DNA from: Fasciolopsis buskii
Lineage: Eukaryota; Platyhelminthes; Trematoda; Plagiorchiida; Fasciolidae
Assembly: GCA_008360955.1 (NCBI GenBank)
Contig: LUCM01004796.1
Span: 16,211-80,210 of the forward strand
Length of the DNA: 64,000 nt
Reading direction: 5' to 3'
The position numbers were made by a program, and so were the translations under genes. Within the stretch, counting starts at the first letter, position 1, and every line of letters starts with the position of its first letter. Under the pieces are notes generated by a model. The model was not told the DNA's origin. It was given only the letters and a program-made list of their open reading frames with translations, and made no database searches. This document shows, in pieces, positions 24,185-34,300 of the stretch.

Positions 24185-27100
24185 GTGAGGATGGACTCTA
24201 GATCTTGCACGTATCATATATATATGCTGCCTAAGACTTCTTGGTAATCTAGACAACACTGAGCCATTGAGTATCTACCAACCCGAGTAATTTTTAGTAT
24301 TTGGCTGTTTTCTTAATGCATGGAGCGTTAGATATGTCGCGAGAATCGGGACCGAAGACAGACCGACATTTCCATCCCTCTGTCTGCGAAATAATAACTC
24401 GTACAGTCAGCAACGCAATTTTGCATTTGGTTGATGTTGTTCACCGGGAAAATATATTGATTAAATTGAAAATCCCGGCAGCTTCCAGATTTCATACCAT
24501 CGGATTACGCAGATGGTTAACATTTAAAGCTATGGAACTGCGATTGTTGAAATCACGGCTGTAAAAGCAAGATAAATTTATAAAACCGCTACTGTCGCCT
24601 TGGTTATGACATGTACTCCATCAATCTCATGCAAATTTAACGATTCCATCTTTCTAATGTCTCACGTCTTATTAGCACAGGTTTTCACAAGGGTTGCCCG
24701 TTTTCTCCTAGTTTAACACTTCACACGAATTTAACATTCACCAGCTTTATTTGCACCGCTACTTTTCAGTACTTTGTCGAGATACCGCACTTTATGAATA
24801 GTTGTTCATTCACCGCAGGCTTCCGTTATATGTATTCAGTTCCTTAACACTGAGATGACCGCATAGAAAAAAAAATCATGTTGTGGGTCGCTTTCATCTG
24901 ATGAGCATACTCTAGGATAACTGGCGATAGCATGAACGAAGATGACCGAGTACTTATGATCTAGTCTCTGCAAAACTTCTAGTTGTCATCTGTTCACTAA
25001 GCAGAACATTGTGACACCTCATGCAGCATTCTGATACATCCTGCACGTCTGTGAGTTCTGTGGTTTTAAACACTTGCCAAATCAGGTATTCCTGCAAATG
25101 CTAATTCCTCTTGGAATATGTTTGACCATATGTCTAATCGTATATTGGTGATCCGGCTTTATTATCCTATCCAAGTAATTTCTTACTAACGTAGATCCTA
25201 GTAGAAGGCTTTGTTTTCTGCTCGTTCTGGTCATACGAAAGAGGGAATTTTTTTCGGTGCAACGCAGAATCTGTCTTTAATGAACTAACTGAAACGACAG
25301 TGCCAAAAATGGCGGGAACTGTTAGAAATCAGATAGTGTTTCTTAGAGTTATAAACCTGCAGCACAAGTTGTAACCATCCACAGGGGCAAATACAGCTAT
25401 GTTGACTGTTTTAAAATCCGATGCACTTTTAGACAAACCCGGTCACGTTGGAATACTCGGGAGGACTTGATTTAGTTAGCATATTTGCCGGCATGTGTTC
25501 CACACTAATAATGCGCAGAATTAGCCAACAACAATCTAAAAACCGTTAATTTGTACGAGACTCACTGTTAGTTTATGCATCCCAACTCTCCTTTTCTTCA
25601 TTTTACTGTGCAGTCATGAATGAATGGGGCCATTAATTCAAGTTATACACGGTTTACTTTCATCACCGTCGATGAACTAGGAACGGCTCAACCCCCGCTT
25701 GCTTTCTTCCGAATTTGGCGATATATATATATAATGTATGTACATATGCATACCAATTATTCCAGAGGTGGTCTTTCTTCCGGAAAATCCACAAACGGAT
25801 TTCTTATGGACCATATTTGAGAAGAACAGATATGTTCTCTCCGAAAGCCGCTGTGTAAGCAAGCCTAAACTGGTCTAATTCAGCAGTCGGTCTCCGTGTG
25901 GATGTTTGCAGCGGGTTGATACGTCATAAACAAATGTAAACAACTGAGCAAGGTAGTTGGCTTACAGGTTACCCAGGTTTATTTCAATCACCTAGGAAAT
26001 TGCCCCTTTCGATCCGAGGTCATTTTTTCAAGGCAGAGACGCCGCAGCATTGAGGTCAGATTTTCGGCCTATCAAGGGAAGTTAACAGCAAAGTTCCTTC
26101 CAATCTTGTCAATAATATCCCTTCAGTCCTGCTGTCTAGCACAAAGTCTATACATAATTTACAAATCCATGAAGTTTTACTCCTTGTCATGTGCGACAAC
26201 GCGTGTCAGTTGTCGCACTCACTCGCTAAGGTAACGACTAGCTTTGGCCACATTCGTTGTGCGGTCAGAGTAGACCCACCATAATTGTTTTCGGAAACTT
26301 CTTTTGTAAAAATGTTTTAAAGCATCACACAACATACATCAGTGTTTTTGAAGATATCCAGCTAGATTTCAGGCTTAAAGTTACGGTGTTGATTGTAATT
26401 AAGCTAGTTTTTCAGAAGCAAAAAGTGAGTGCGTTCGTTCCACGTCAGCTATTGGATTTGGATTCAACTGAATTTCATTCAAAAGTGAGAATCATGTTGC
26501 ATTCACTGAAACTTAGCTTTATCCGGAAACAATGATCTGACTTACCCACGAGGGGTACCGCTTTCTGGGAAGAGTGCAGGGCCAAAATGATCCAGCCTAA
26601 TGAATACTTGTGTTACGAAAGCTTCTCCAATAGGTATATTGTTCCTGTCGTTCCAGCTCCATTTTGCATCGAAATCTAATTAGATTGATGTTGTTTTGTG
26701 ATCTGCCTGATTTTCACTCGCTTAGCCCATTGAATAAACCCTTAAATCGCTTCGGACATTTTGCTGTCGCCAGCTAAGGTGCAACATAAAGAGAGAGGCT
26801 ATGCTTTCTTTAACTGTTGTATGACAAGAAAGGCGCATGGTTCTTCTGTTCGTAGTTTGACACGCGCGAACTAATCAGCAGAAAGAAACGCGTGATATCA
26901 TTTAAAATGCAGGTGACAGCCCCCTAGAGGTTTTCTCCGAGCTAAGGATTTTAGTAACCTTGAACGATCATTATCAAGGATGTCACGGGGCCAACAAAAA
27001 TGGCAGAATTTTTCATGCGAGTGTGACTGGTTGGATTAAAGTGGCAGCAGTTTTAAGTTGTAAAGACTTCCAAGAATCGATATAGTCTCTACAGTATTTT

Positions 27101-27595
27101 GGCTTACGTTTAATTGCTGAAGTAAAATTATCAAAATGTAGAATAGCTTGAACTGTTATGATTTTTATATTTAAAATCAGTTAATATTGGTAGCAGTTTT
27201 CTCTGAGGGTTTCTTCTCTTTATGATTAATCGGCAAAGAAAGCCAATTTTAACCCAACTCATCAGGACTTAAGCTTTTACCTATGTCAAAAATTTTGGAC
27301 CTAGATAAAATCACTGCCCGGACATTTGATTGTAATCTCAATACACATCCCATTAAATCATCAGTGGTTTTCTCAAATTCACCCGGTGACGTTGATGAGA
27401 CAGATTACTCTTCTGCGCATCAGTTCGTATGCACACAAAGCTACGCCTGTTGAGAAACGGACATGATTTTCAAAATCACCAATTATTTGGATAGTGTTCC
27501 TCACAGTTCTGGAACAAAAAAACCAAAGTCGACAAATGCTTAACCAAACTATTCATTGTTAGTTCCTGGACATTCGAACACCCTTTGATTCCATT
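24185..27595. other. No recognisable gene
   Basis: AT-rich spacer with short (TA)n-like runs near 24218 and 25725. Open frames at 24301-24564 and 26257-26535 (+) carry no recognisable motif. Confidence 0.55.
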
Positions 27596-27599
27596 TATA

Positions 27600-28665
27600 G
27601 GACTGTACTGTGAAGCTGTTTATTGAAAAAGTGTGCATGAAAAGTGTGTGCTGGCCATCGAATAGTTTTGCCGTTATACCTCAGGTCGGGATAAGGCTTA
27701 TGACTGGCTTGCGCTATACGTCATCGTCTACAGTGGAATACAGCAAGGCTGGCCTATATCCCCATTTCTTTTCAACTTTGTCACACAGAATTTCATACAA
27801 ACGACTTACCTGGTCACTTAAATGGTGCACTTGAACTCTTCAAAAGGAGTGGGGATTTTGACTTGGTGTATGCCGAGGATATCGCCTTGTTGAGTGATGA
27901 TGCACAGGTGATTCAACTTGCGTTAAACCGCTTTGTGGTTGAGGTATTCAGATACGACATCTGCTTTGCACCTTCAAAATTAACTTACTCCTTCAAGACT
28001 GGTAGGAGTCTGTGCCTGCACTCACCCTTTGTGATGGTGGGTCAGAAGTAATCAATAGCTTTGAGTTCCCCGGGAGCTTGGTCACGACTGGTGGAGGTGT
28101 TGGGGGTAAGGTTCCACCAAGAGCAGATTTCGCGAAAGTGCGGCACTTGTGGCGCCGACATAACATCCGACTTTCTTTCAAGGAAATGGTGCACGATGCA
28201 ACAGTACGTAGTTTCCTTCTTTACAGTTGTCGGACTTAGCCTGTTTGCGTTGAGGATGCCCGGCGACTTTCTGATTTCGACCACCGATATCTCCAAAGCG
28301 TTGCTTGTGTCTAATAAGAACATCGGATGAGCAATGTCCAGGCGCGTCGCCGTGTATTGGTCTTCTTCTGACGGATATAATCCGTCTGGATCGCTTTTAG
28401 TGGCTTGGACATGTATTGTTTATGCTTGCCCATGGTCCAACCTTTTGTGCTCTTTTTGTAAGTGCTGGGTAAGACTGGAAGAGGCGACGTGGAAGTCAGG
28501 CTATGACTTAGCGTAGAGGTATGAAGAATTTTCCTTCGGCATTGCTTCGGTTGGTTCTTCCCACCCTCGTGGTTGAGGCCTAAGGAGTGTGGATTGTTGT
28601 TGGTTATAGAATCTGACAGACATGGCCCAGAACGGAAGTTGGTGGCGCGAATGCTATGTAACCCG
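27600..28665 (+). mobile_element. RTE-like LINE, RT to ORF end (copy A)
   Basis: The RT and C-terminal tail can be followed for about 1 kb over several frameshifts. Blocks in order: GIQQGWPISPFLFNF (27735 on); LVYAEDIALLSDDAQ with the YADD box changed to YAED at 27869-27880; RYDICFAPSK; LTLCDGG...INSFEFPGS; GGGVGGK; LRHLWRRHNI-like residues; VHDATVRSFLLYSCRTWPV; VEDARRLSDFDHRYLQS; and the tail WLGH-, RLEEATWKSG-, ASVGSS-, and TDMAQNGSWWREC near 28610-28655. Order and spacing match flatworm RTE-type LINE proteins. The 5' endonuclease is absent. It lies about 750 bases upstream of a second copy in the same orientation. Confidence 0.86.
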
Positions 28666-28669
28666 TCTG

Positions 28670-29405
28670 TAGAACTCAACCTTAAAGTAATCCGAAAACA
28701 ACCCGAAAATCACAAAATATTTAGGGTGAAAACACAAATACGCCGTTGGTTTCCTGGGGTCTATTATTTTTATTCGCTTGTTAGCCTTCTTCTGTGGGGT
28801 TTTGTTTGTTGTAACCGTGGTTATTTTCAAGCCAGTGTTATAGATACATATTTATATGCTGCCGAAAAAGCACAGGAGTGTTCTCAAGTCGATCCCTTGG
28901 CGGCAGACTGCCGATAGCTCAGTATCGTGCTAGATTGTCGCTCTTACTGATAAGGCCATTTTGACCCCTAACAAGCAGTACTCTATACAATTACATGTTC
29001 GCCTTTTGGGACTGAAAGAGTTTGAGTCATATCCGTCAGAACACCAACAAGTCCAGCAGTCCTCCTGGACCGGAAATCTACCAGACTGCAGTGACTCAGG
29101 CACTCGAATCCATCACTCCACTTGGGTTTGACGCTATTGGTAACTTCTCGAAGAAGCATTACTAAGTGTTGGCATGGTCAGCAGTAGTATAACCCATCAA
29201 CTCCAAAGAAATAAGATTTATCAAAACCTTTGCTAGCGATCCGGAACCCCCAGTGATGTCAGGTATAAAGAAAAACTTTATGAACTCCGCTTCCGTTTGA
29301 AGAGCAGTGTATCTGAATGGCATTGAAGCAGCAGGAGATGGCGAAACAATCCTCAAAGCTGACAAGGCACCAACAGCCGACGTTGCATAAACTGGACCAA
29401 TTAGC
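28670..29405. other. Interval between two LINE copies
   Basis: This contains the open frame described at 29162-29416 on the minus strand. A tRNA-like A-box sequence near 28910 has no matching B-box. The right part may be the unaligned 5' section of LINE copy B. Confidence 0.45.
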
Positions 29406-29416
29406 ATCTGGTACAC
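29162..29416 (-). pseudogene. Open frame weakly resembling a receptor ligand-binding domain
   Basis: An 84-codon minus-strand frame includes QMLIGPVYATSAVGAL, then a stretch with PSPAASMP, FIKFFFIPD and LAKVLINL. The I-G-P-x-x-S/A...A/V start, followed by an '-IP-.S..A.S' region and an 'FFR..PSD..qa..l..l' region, is the general layout of the ANF-receptor/periplasmic-binding type 1 domain of glutamate, GABA-B and guanylate cyclase receptors. After two stops the same frame continues with residues such as NPSGVMDSSA and GGLLDLLVF. This is only pattern resemblance; it may equally be the antisense of LINE sequence. Confidence 0.18.
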
Positions 29417-30860
29417 TTAAGCCTCCTAGTTGGCTAGTGCCAGATAATCCGCCGGTGTAAGCGAAGATTCGAGGACTTCAAATCCTCAGGCAACACAAAA
29501 GCCATGGGTTAGACGGTGTCGTCCTCCGTGTGCTTAAAGATGGACAGTTTTTATCTTCAAAAGTCTGGGCAGAAGAAGTTCGCACTTCCTGAATTGGATC
29601 AACTTTCGTGCCTTTCTTTAAGAGGATTTGGTGTAAACTGTTTCAAAACCATCGAGGAAGCAGTGTAATCTTCGTCGCTTCGTAAATACTGGTATCCACT
29701 GCGTTTAACAACTTTTTAGCTGCGCGACCACTGATTTTATGAAAAGCAATGTGGGTTAAGACCTGGCCCCGGCCCTTCGGATCAAATAACAATCCTTCGC
29801 TAAATGCCCGAACACCGTCAAGTTTGCCAAAGGTCAGCCATCGAAATACCCCTGTATATTACAGCTACCTTTGGTTACTTCGGAAGGTCAGGCCTATAGA
29901 CCTGCATGCTGAAGAGCGAAATACCTGCAGAGTACTTTCCATTTGTGAAATGTAGCACGGGTGCATGGCAACTTTTCACGCCCTTCGCTGTCTCAGACAG
30001 CGTTCGGCGAGGATACTCCGCTTTCCCGTTCCTTTTAGTTTCGTTACCGACAGTCTGCTCCGCAAGACCTTTGATGATGTTGCAAATTGTATTATGGGTC
30101 TTCTATCGGGCCTCAGAATTGTTGACTTAGATTATGCCCAAGACGTCGCGTTTTAGAAGAACAATCCTTAATTCTTCTAAGGTAAACATTTTTCATCGAA
30201 GTCACCACACATGGCGCACACCTTGCTCGAATTCATGTCAAAGTTTCGTCAGGACTGGAAAGAAAGTCGTCTTGCACTCACTGTTTGCATGGAACGTTCA
30301 AAAATCGTCAGCAACTTTGTATACATAAAAAGATGCATTTCTACCTGTGGGATTCTTGAAAATGAAACCTCGCTACGCATTTTCAAGACCCACTTAGCTT
30401 TCTCGACCTAGATCTTTATGAAGTCGATTTTTTGCAAGATAGAATGTACAACGCCGCAGTTAGTTTTTTATTGCTTTATGAATGCAAAGGCTGGCCAGTT
30501 TAGGAAGGCTTACGACCACTAGTCGTTTGATCATCGATGCCTATAATTACTCCCACGAGTATAGTGCCAACATCTTGCCGGTAGTTGCAAAGTATGGTAT
30601 TTGAAGTTGGTTGTTTGTCTCTCTCGCAGAAGTGCTTTTTGTTCTCTGGCTGTATCCTGCAAGTGTCCATCCAGCGTTTGTTTTGCCGCACTCGTTGGGC
30701 CAGACTGGAGAGGGCGGCATGGTAAACAACCAGTGACTGGGAAAAGGAGTTTAAGATTGTTAACATTCAGTTTAGCCATACTTGAGTGCGGTCCTCTACC
30801 AGTGATGCCAGAACCCGCTGATTAAGGACGTTGAGAGATTAATTGCAATTATGCCTGTGA
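29410..30860 (+). mobile_element. RTE-like LINE, RT to ORF end (copy B)
   Basis: A second LINE copy in the same orientation as copy A but from a different subfamily. Blocks in order: PPSWLVPDNPP near 29425-29460; LRQHKSHGLDGV...LKDG near 29487-29545; FVPFFKRIW...FQNHRGSSVI near 29605-29675; a degraded central RT; IVDLDYAQDVAF with the YADD box as YAQD at 30133-30144; RMYNAAVSFLLLYECKGWPV near 30440-30500; and a tail with RWARLERAAW, TSDWEKEFK and a WLETL.D-like LRTLRD near 30690-30840. There are many stops and frameshifts. Confidence 0.77.
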
Positions 30861-30864
30861 CCTT

Positions 30865-31225
30865 GCTTAGCAGCTAATGGGTGTAATTCGTAAGATCCAA
30901 CTCAAAGATACAGCTCTTTTTATATGGATATGTTCGCCGAATAACGTAAATTGTGCCAGTTCCAAGCAAATTCAGCAATATGAGTCTGTGTTTGTGTGCT
31001 TGAAGTAAGTACTTCAACTAATGTTGCTTACCAAAGTTTGAAACCCAAGGCGAGAACCGTCCTGTGAATTTTACCGCCTACTACAAACACTGCAGATGCG
31101 ATTTATTAGTAGCATTTTGAGGTATTCTTAAACATCAGACTCTTATTTGCCCTGCAAGGCAGACTGGATAAAATCATCCCCCACTCATTCTATACTTCTC
31201 AACTAAGCAGTTCAGTAGAGTGATT
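30865..31225. other. Spacer between LINE copy B and the kinase gene
   Basis: This should contain the 3' end of the minus-strand kinase gene if its last exons are close. I found no convincing exon. The minus-strand segment near 31215-31180 reads LLNCLVEKYRMSG, loosely like the LL..ML.YDP.KRISG helix of CDKs, but its upstream acceptor does not keep the splice phase. Confidence 0.4.
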
Positions 31226-31229
31226 AATA

Positions 31230-31295
31230 CTACACTGCTGCCCTCTTATTTTGCCAGTTGACAAAGAGAGCAGCCGTAAATGTGTGGAAGCGACG
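31230..31295 (-). CDS. Tentative terminal exon of the CDK-like kinase
   Basis: The donor AAG|GTAAGG at 31350/31349 needs a phase-0 acceptor. The first with a branch-point-like TAACTAAT and a T-rich tract ends ...TACCAG at 31296, giving a 54-nt intron. The exon then reads FTAALFVNWQNKR, which aligns by type with the L-L-S-K-M-L-I-Y-D-P-A-K-R helix of CDK1, and stops soon after (TAG at 31230). It adds about six residues before that helix and lacks the usual HPYF end, so it may be wrong or mark a shortened protein. Confidence 0.3.
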   Translation of the reverse strand, partial: RRFHTFTAALFVNWQNKRAAV

Positions 31296-31349
31296 CTGGT
31301 ATTAGTTAAAAATACAGTGGAACTAATTGGTTAATGAATATCACCTTAC

Positions 31350-34300
31350 CTTAAGAAAGCATTTTGCATTACTGGGAAGCCTAACATCTTTTATTCTTTC
31401 TGGTTTGAATTTCGGAAATTGCTCATTGTAGTCTGGAAATTCCGTTACTCTTGGCCATTCATGTTCAGTTGGTGTACCTTGCCAAAATGAATCGAAAATG
31501 CTATAAAATTGCTCACCAAAGGTGCGGAAAATAAGAAAAAGTTCATCGATTTCCGAATCTCCCGGAAACAAAACAGTCCCTGTTATCTTTTAAAATAAAG
31601 ATTGTAAAGTCTATATACCATTTCATAAAAAATACATCCAATACTCCATACGTCTATTTCCCGACCGTAATTCCAGGAACCCAACATTAGTTCTGGAGCA
31701 CGATACCACAAGGTGACAACATCATGACAGTAGGTGCGACAGGGAATTGAAACAGTTCTTGATAATCCAAAATCCGCTAACTTCAGATACCCTTCTCGAG
31801 TGATCAGTATGTTGGACGGCTTCAGGTCTCTGTGAATTATTTTATACTGGTGGCAAAATATCATGGCATTGAGCAGTTGCCGGCAAAATGACTTTGCAAA
31901 CAGATCAGTAAAAAAAATAGGTTTACCACGACCATCGTCATAGGGAGGGCTGAGTCACTGACAGCGTATTGAGATGCCCGGTGAAAGTGCTTCTGTTCCA
32001 TGAAGCTCCTTAGATCCCAGTCCGCATACTCATAGACAATAGATATTTGCGTTTTCCTGTGGATTACCTCACGAATGCTGTTGTTGAATAAAATCGACCA
32101 AAGGAAAGATTAAAAAGTTAAAAAGATATTGAAAACAGCATTCCAAAATGCAAACTTCGAGCAGCACTTATTTGCTTTATAAAACATTCTGCACAGGTCA
32201 AAAGTTTCAGGGAAATTTACTAATATTGAAGTATTATTGTAACAAAATTTCGTTTAAAAACGGTCTCTTTCTTCATTTCTCATTTTATGGTATAAGCTTT
32301 AAATTGTACAATTAAGCAGGTGGACTATTAGAAACCCGGGTTCCCGATAGTTTTTAAGTATGAATTGGACTGCTTACTAAATTTACTACTTCAAATGGAA
32401 TCGTTATGGCTTTCTTAGTGCAAGTAAAATTCGTCTGCTATTCCCATGGACATGTCGTGATAGTTTGACCAAAAAACCCCGCTAAAAAACCACCTCTCTG
32501 AAGGCCAATTGAGAAATGACGCTGCTTGATTTATTGAAGGTATACATAGATAGACGCAAGTCATAAATATACATGCACATATATGACTTGCATCTCCAGG
32601 CAGCACAAACGCCCCCCGAACGCCTCGAAAAGGTCTCCGAATACACCACAAAACGACTCCAAATGTTTCCAAATATACCTCCTTGAAACAGAAATTGTAC
32701 CATTTTGGGTAAATTTTCTTTCGCCTAAAATCAGGTGCCGTCAATTTTGAATTTCTTAATCATTATACATAAGTCATCTACTCGCTTGCTTGCAAGTCTT
32801 AAGATGAACTTAAATTCCACGACTTAATAGACACTAACAATCCAACGAGAGCTTTTACCTCTTGTGGCGCACCATGCGCATAACTGGAACCGTCAGTAAC
32901 AAACAAAATATTCCGAAGTTGTATGGTGCCCCCTGACAAGGTTCGGTAACTTCTGAGCAAGAGATGGACATATAAATGTGTGTAGAAGATGCATGTTGTT
33001 TCTCAAAGCTAATTTGGCATCACTTATTTGTACGTGTGCTAGATATTTGCTGCTGCTAATATAATCCAGTAGGAGGTCCATTTGTTTAAGTTTGTCGGCT
33101 TCTCACTGCGCGCCGCCATCTTGGTCACCCCTTGTTCTTGTCGGTGAGTTGTGTCTTGATTTGTGACATCAGTTGTTGTCTCGTAAGCTCCTCGTAGTTT
33201 ATTAGTCATCTTTGGCGAGTTTTGGCGTGAAGGGATTTTGCAAAGATTTTTGGTATTTTTCTGGTTTTTCCTTTAGTTTACAGTGCTGCCGCAATGAGGG
33301 AGCCCTTGTTCGCATATCCAGGCAAGTTAATGTCTTCCTGAGGTAGTCTTCAGTTTGGTCGCAACTAGCTCATTGCAGTGGCCGTTCTGTTTTATCTGAT
33401 AAATAACTACATAGTGGGTTCCCGTTTTTGTTTAAAACCGCCAATTAGCTATTGATTATGATAATTTCATGTTTGCATGAACTGCTCTTTCAAAATTAAT
33501 TTCATAAGCGACTGCTTAACATTTTTCAAAGTATCACGTACAGCGTACTTGGCCGTTCATAACAGACTCATTTTTGTCTATAGGTGAATACTTAGACGTA
33601 CTTTTCAGTCTTGTATGAAATCACGAGATGGCAAAAATATCATGCAAGAGAGAAAGCGCTAAATGACTTACACCATACTGTTTGTGGGAAAGCTACGCTG
33701 TGGGAGCATTGCGTTAGATATCCGAAGTTGGACCAGCCAAGTGAGTGTACTGCATTTCGTTCTGAAATTTAATTCAGGAGTTTCAGTCACTAACGTAGCT
33801 TCAAGCTCCTGTGATGCTGAAATGATAGCCAACGTGGTTGCCGCGGGTTCACTATCATCTACCTCCGCATGTTCCGCCATCCCAGACATATCAACATCGA
33901 GTCAAGGAAGTTTCAATAAGTAAAGCTTTTCATTCTCAGACGCTTTTGGTACCTGCGGCTAACAGCGAGACGTGATTAGTAACTGGCGCTGTGCCGTTTT
34001 AGGGTATACAGCTTTGTTCAATCTAAACTTGGGCCCTGTTACAGAAAAAATAATTACGGATTACCATGTGGACAGTGGCAGTTAGGAAGCACATGTTCTC
34101 AGACTGACTTCAAACTGTCTTCATCCGTTTCAGACTGACGAGAGCGCAGCAGGGGGGAATTTTGGGAGCCCTACAACTGAATATTCGTCGGGACCCCAGG
34201 ACGTTGCTTCAAAAGCCCAAACAAGCCCAATCGCGGGACTGTCCAATGGACAGTGTATTCATATTGGTCTGAAAAGTGGCATTCAAGGGCAGCTTTGTAA

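Noticed and set aside
28905..28960. tRNA gene suggested by TAGCTCAGTATCG
   Set aside because: Only an A-box-like string is present; there is no T arm, B box or acceptor pairing.
31180..31240. Kinase C-terminal exon reading LLNCLVEKYRMSG
   Set aside because: It resembles the ...KRISG helix, but the available acceptor gives the wrong phase and the upstream residues do not fit.
31892..31926. Reading the kinase through this segment as [13 protein letters not shown] instead of splicing it
   Set aside because: That frame runs into a stop upstream and cannot be joined to the DLRSFM exon. Removing the 35-nt GT-AG segment gives an ungapped alignment to CDKs.
32859..32952. Candidate PSTAIRE exon of the kinase (reads [13 protein letters not shown] ... 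MRMVRHK on the minus strand)
   Set aside because: Lengths looked right, but it lacks the conserved Glu and its phase does not match the preceding donor. The exon at 36570-36484 fits in phase, sequence and helix, so this one was dropped.
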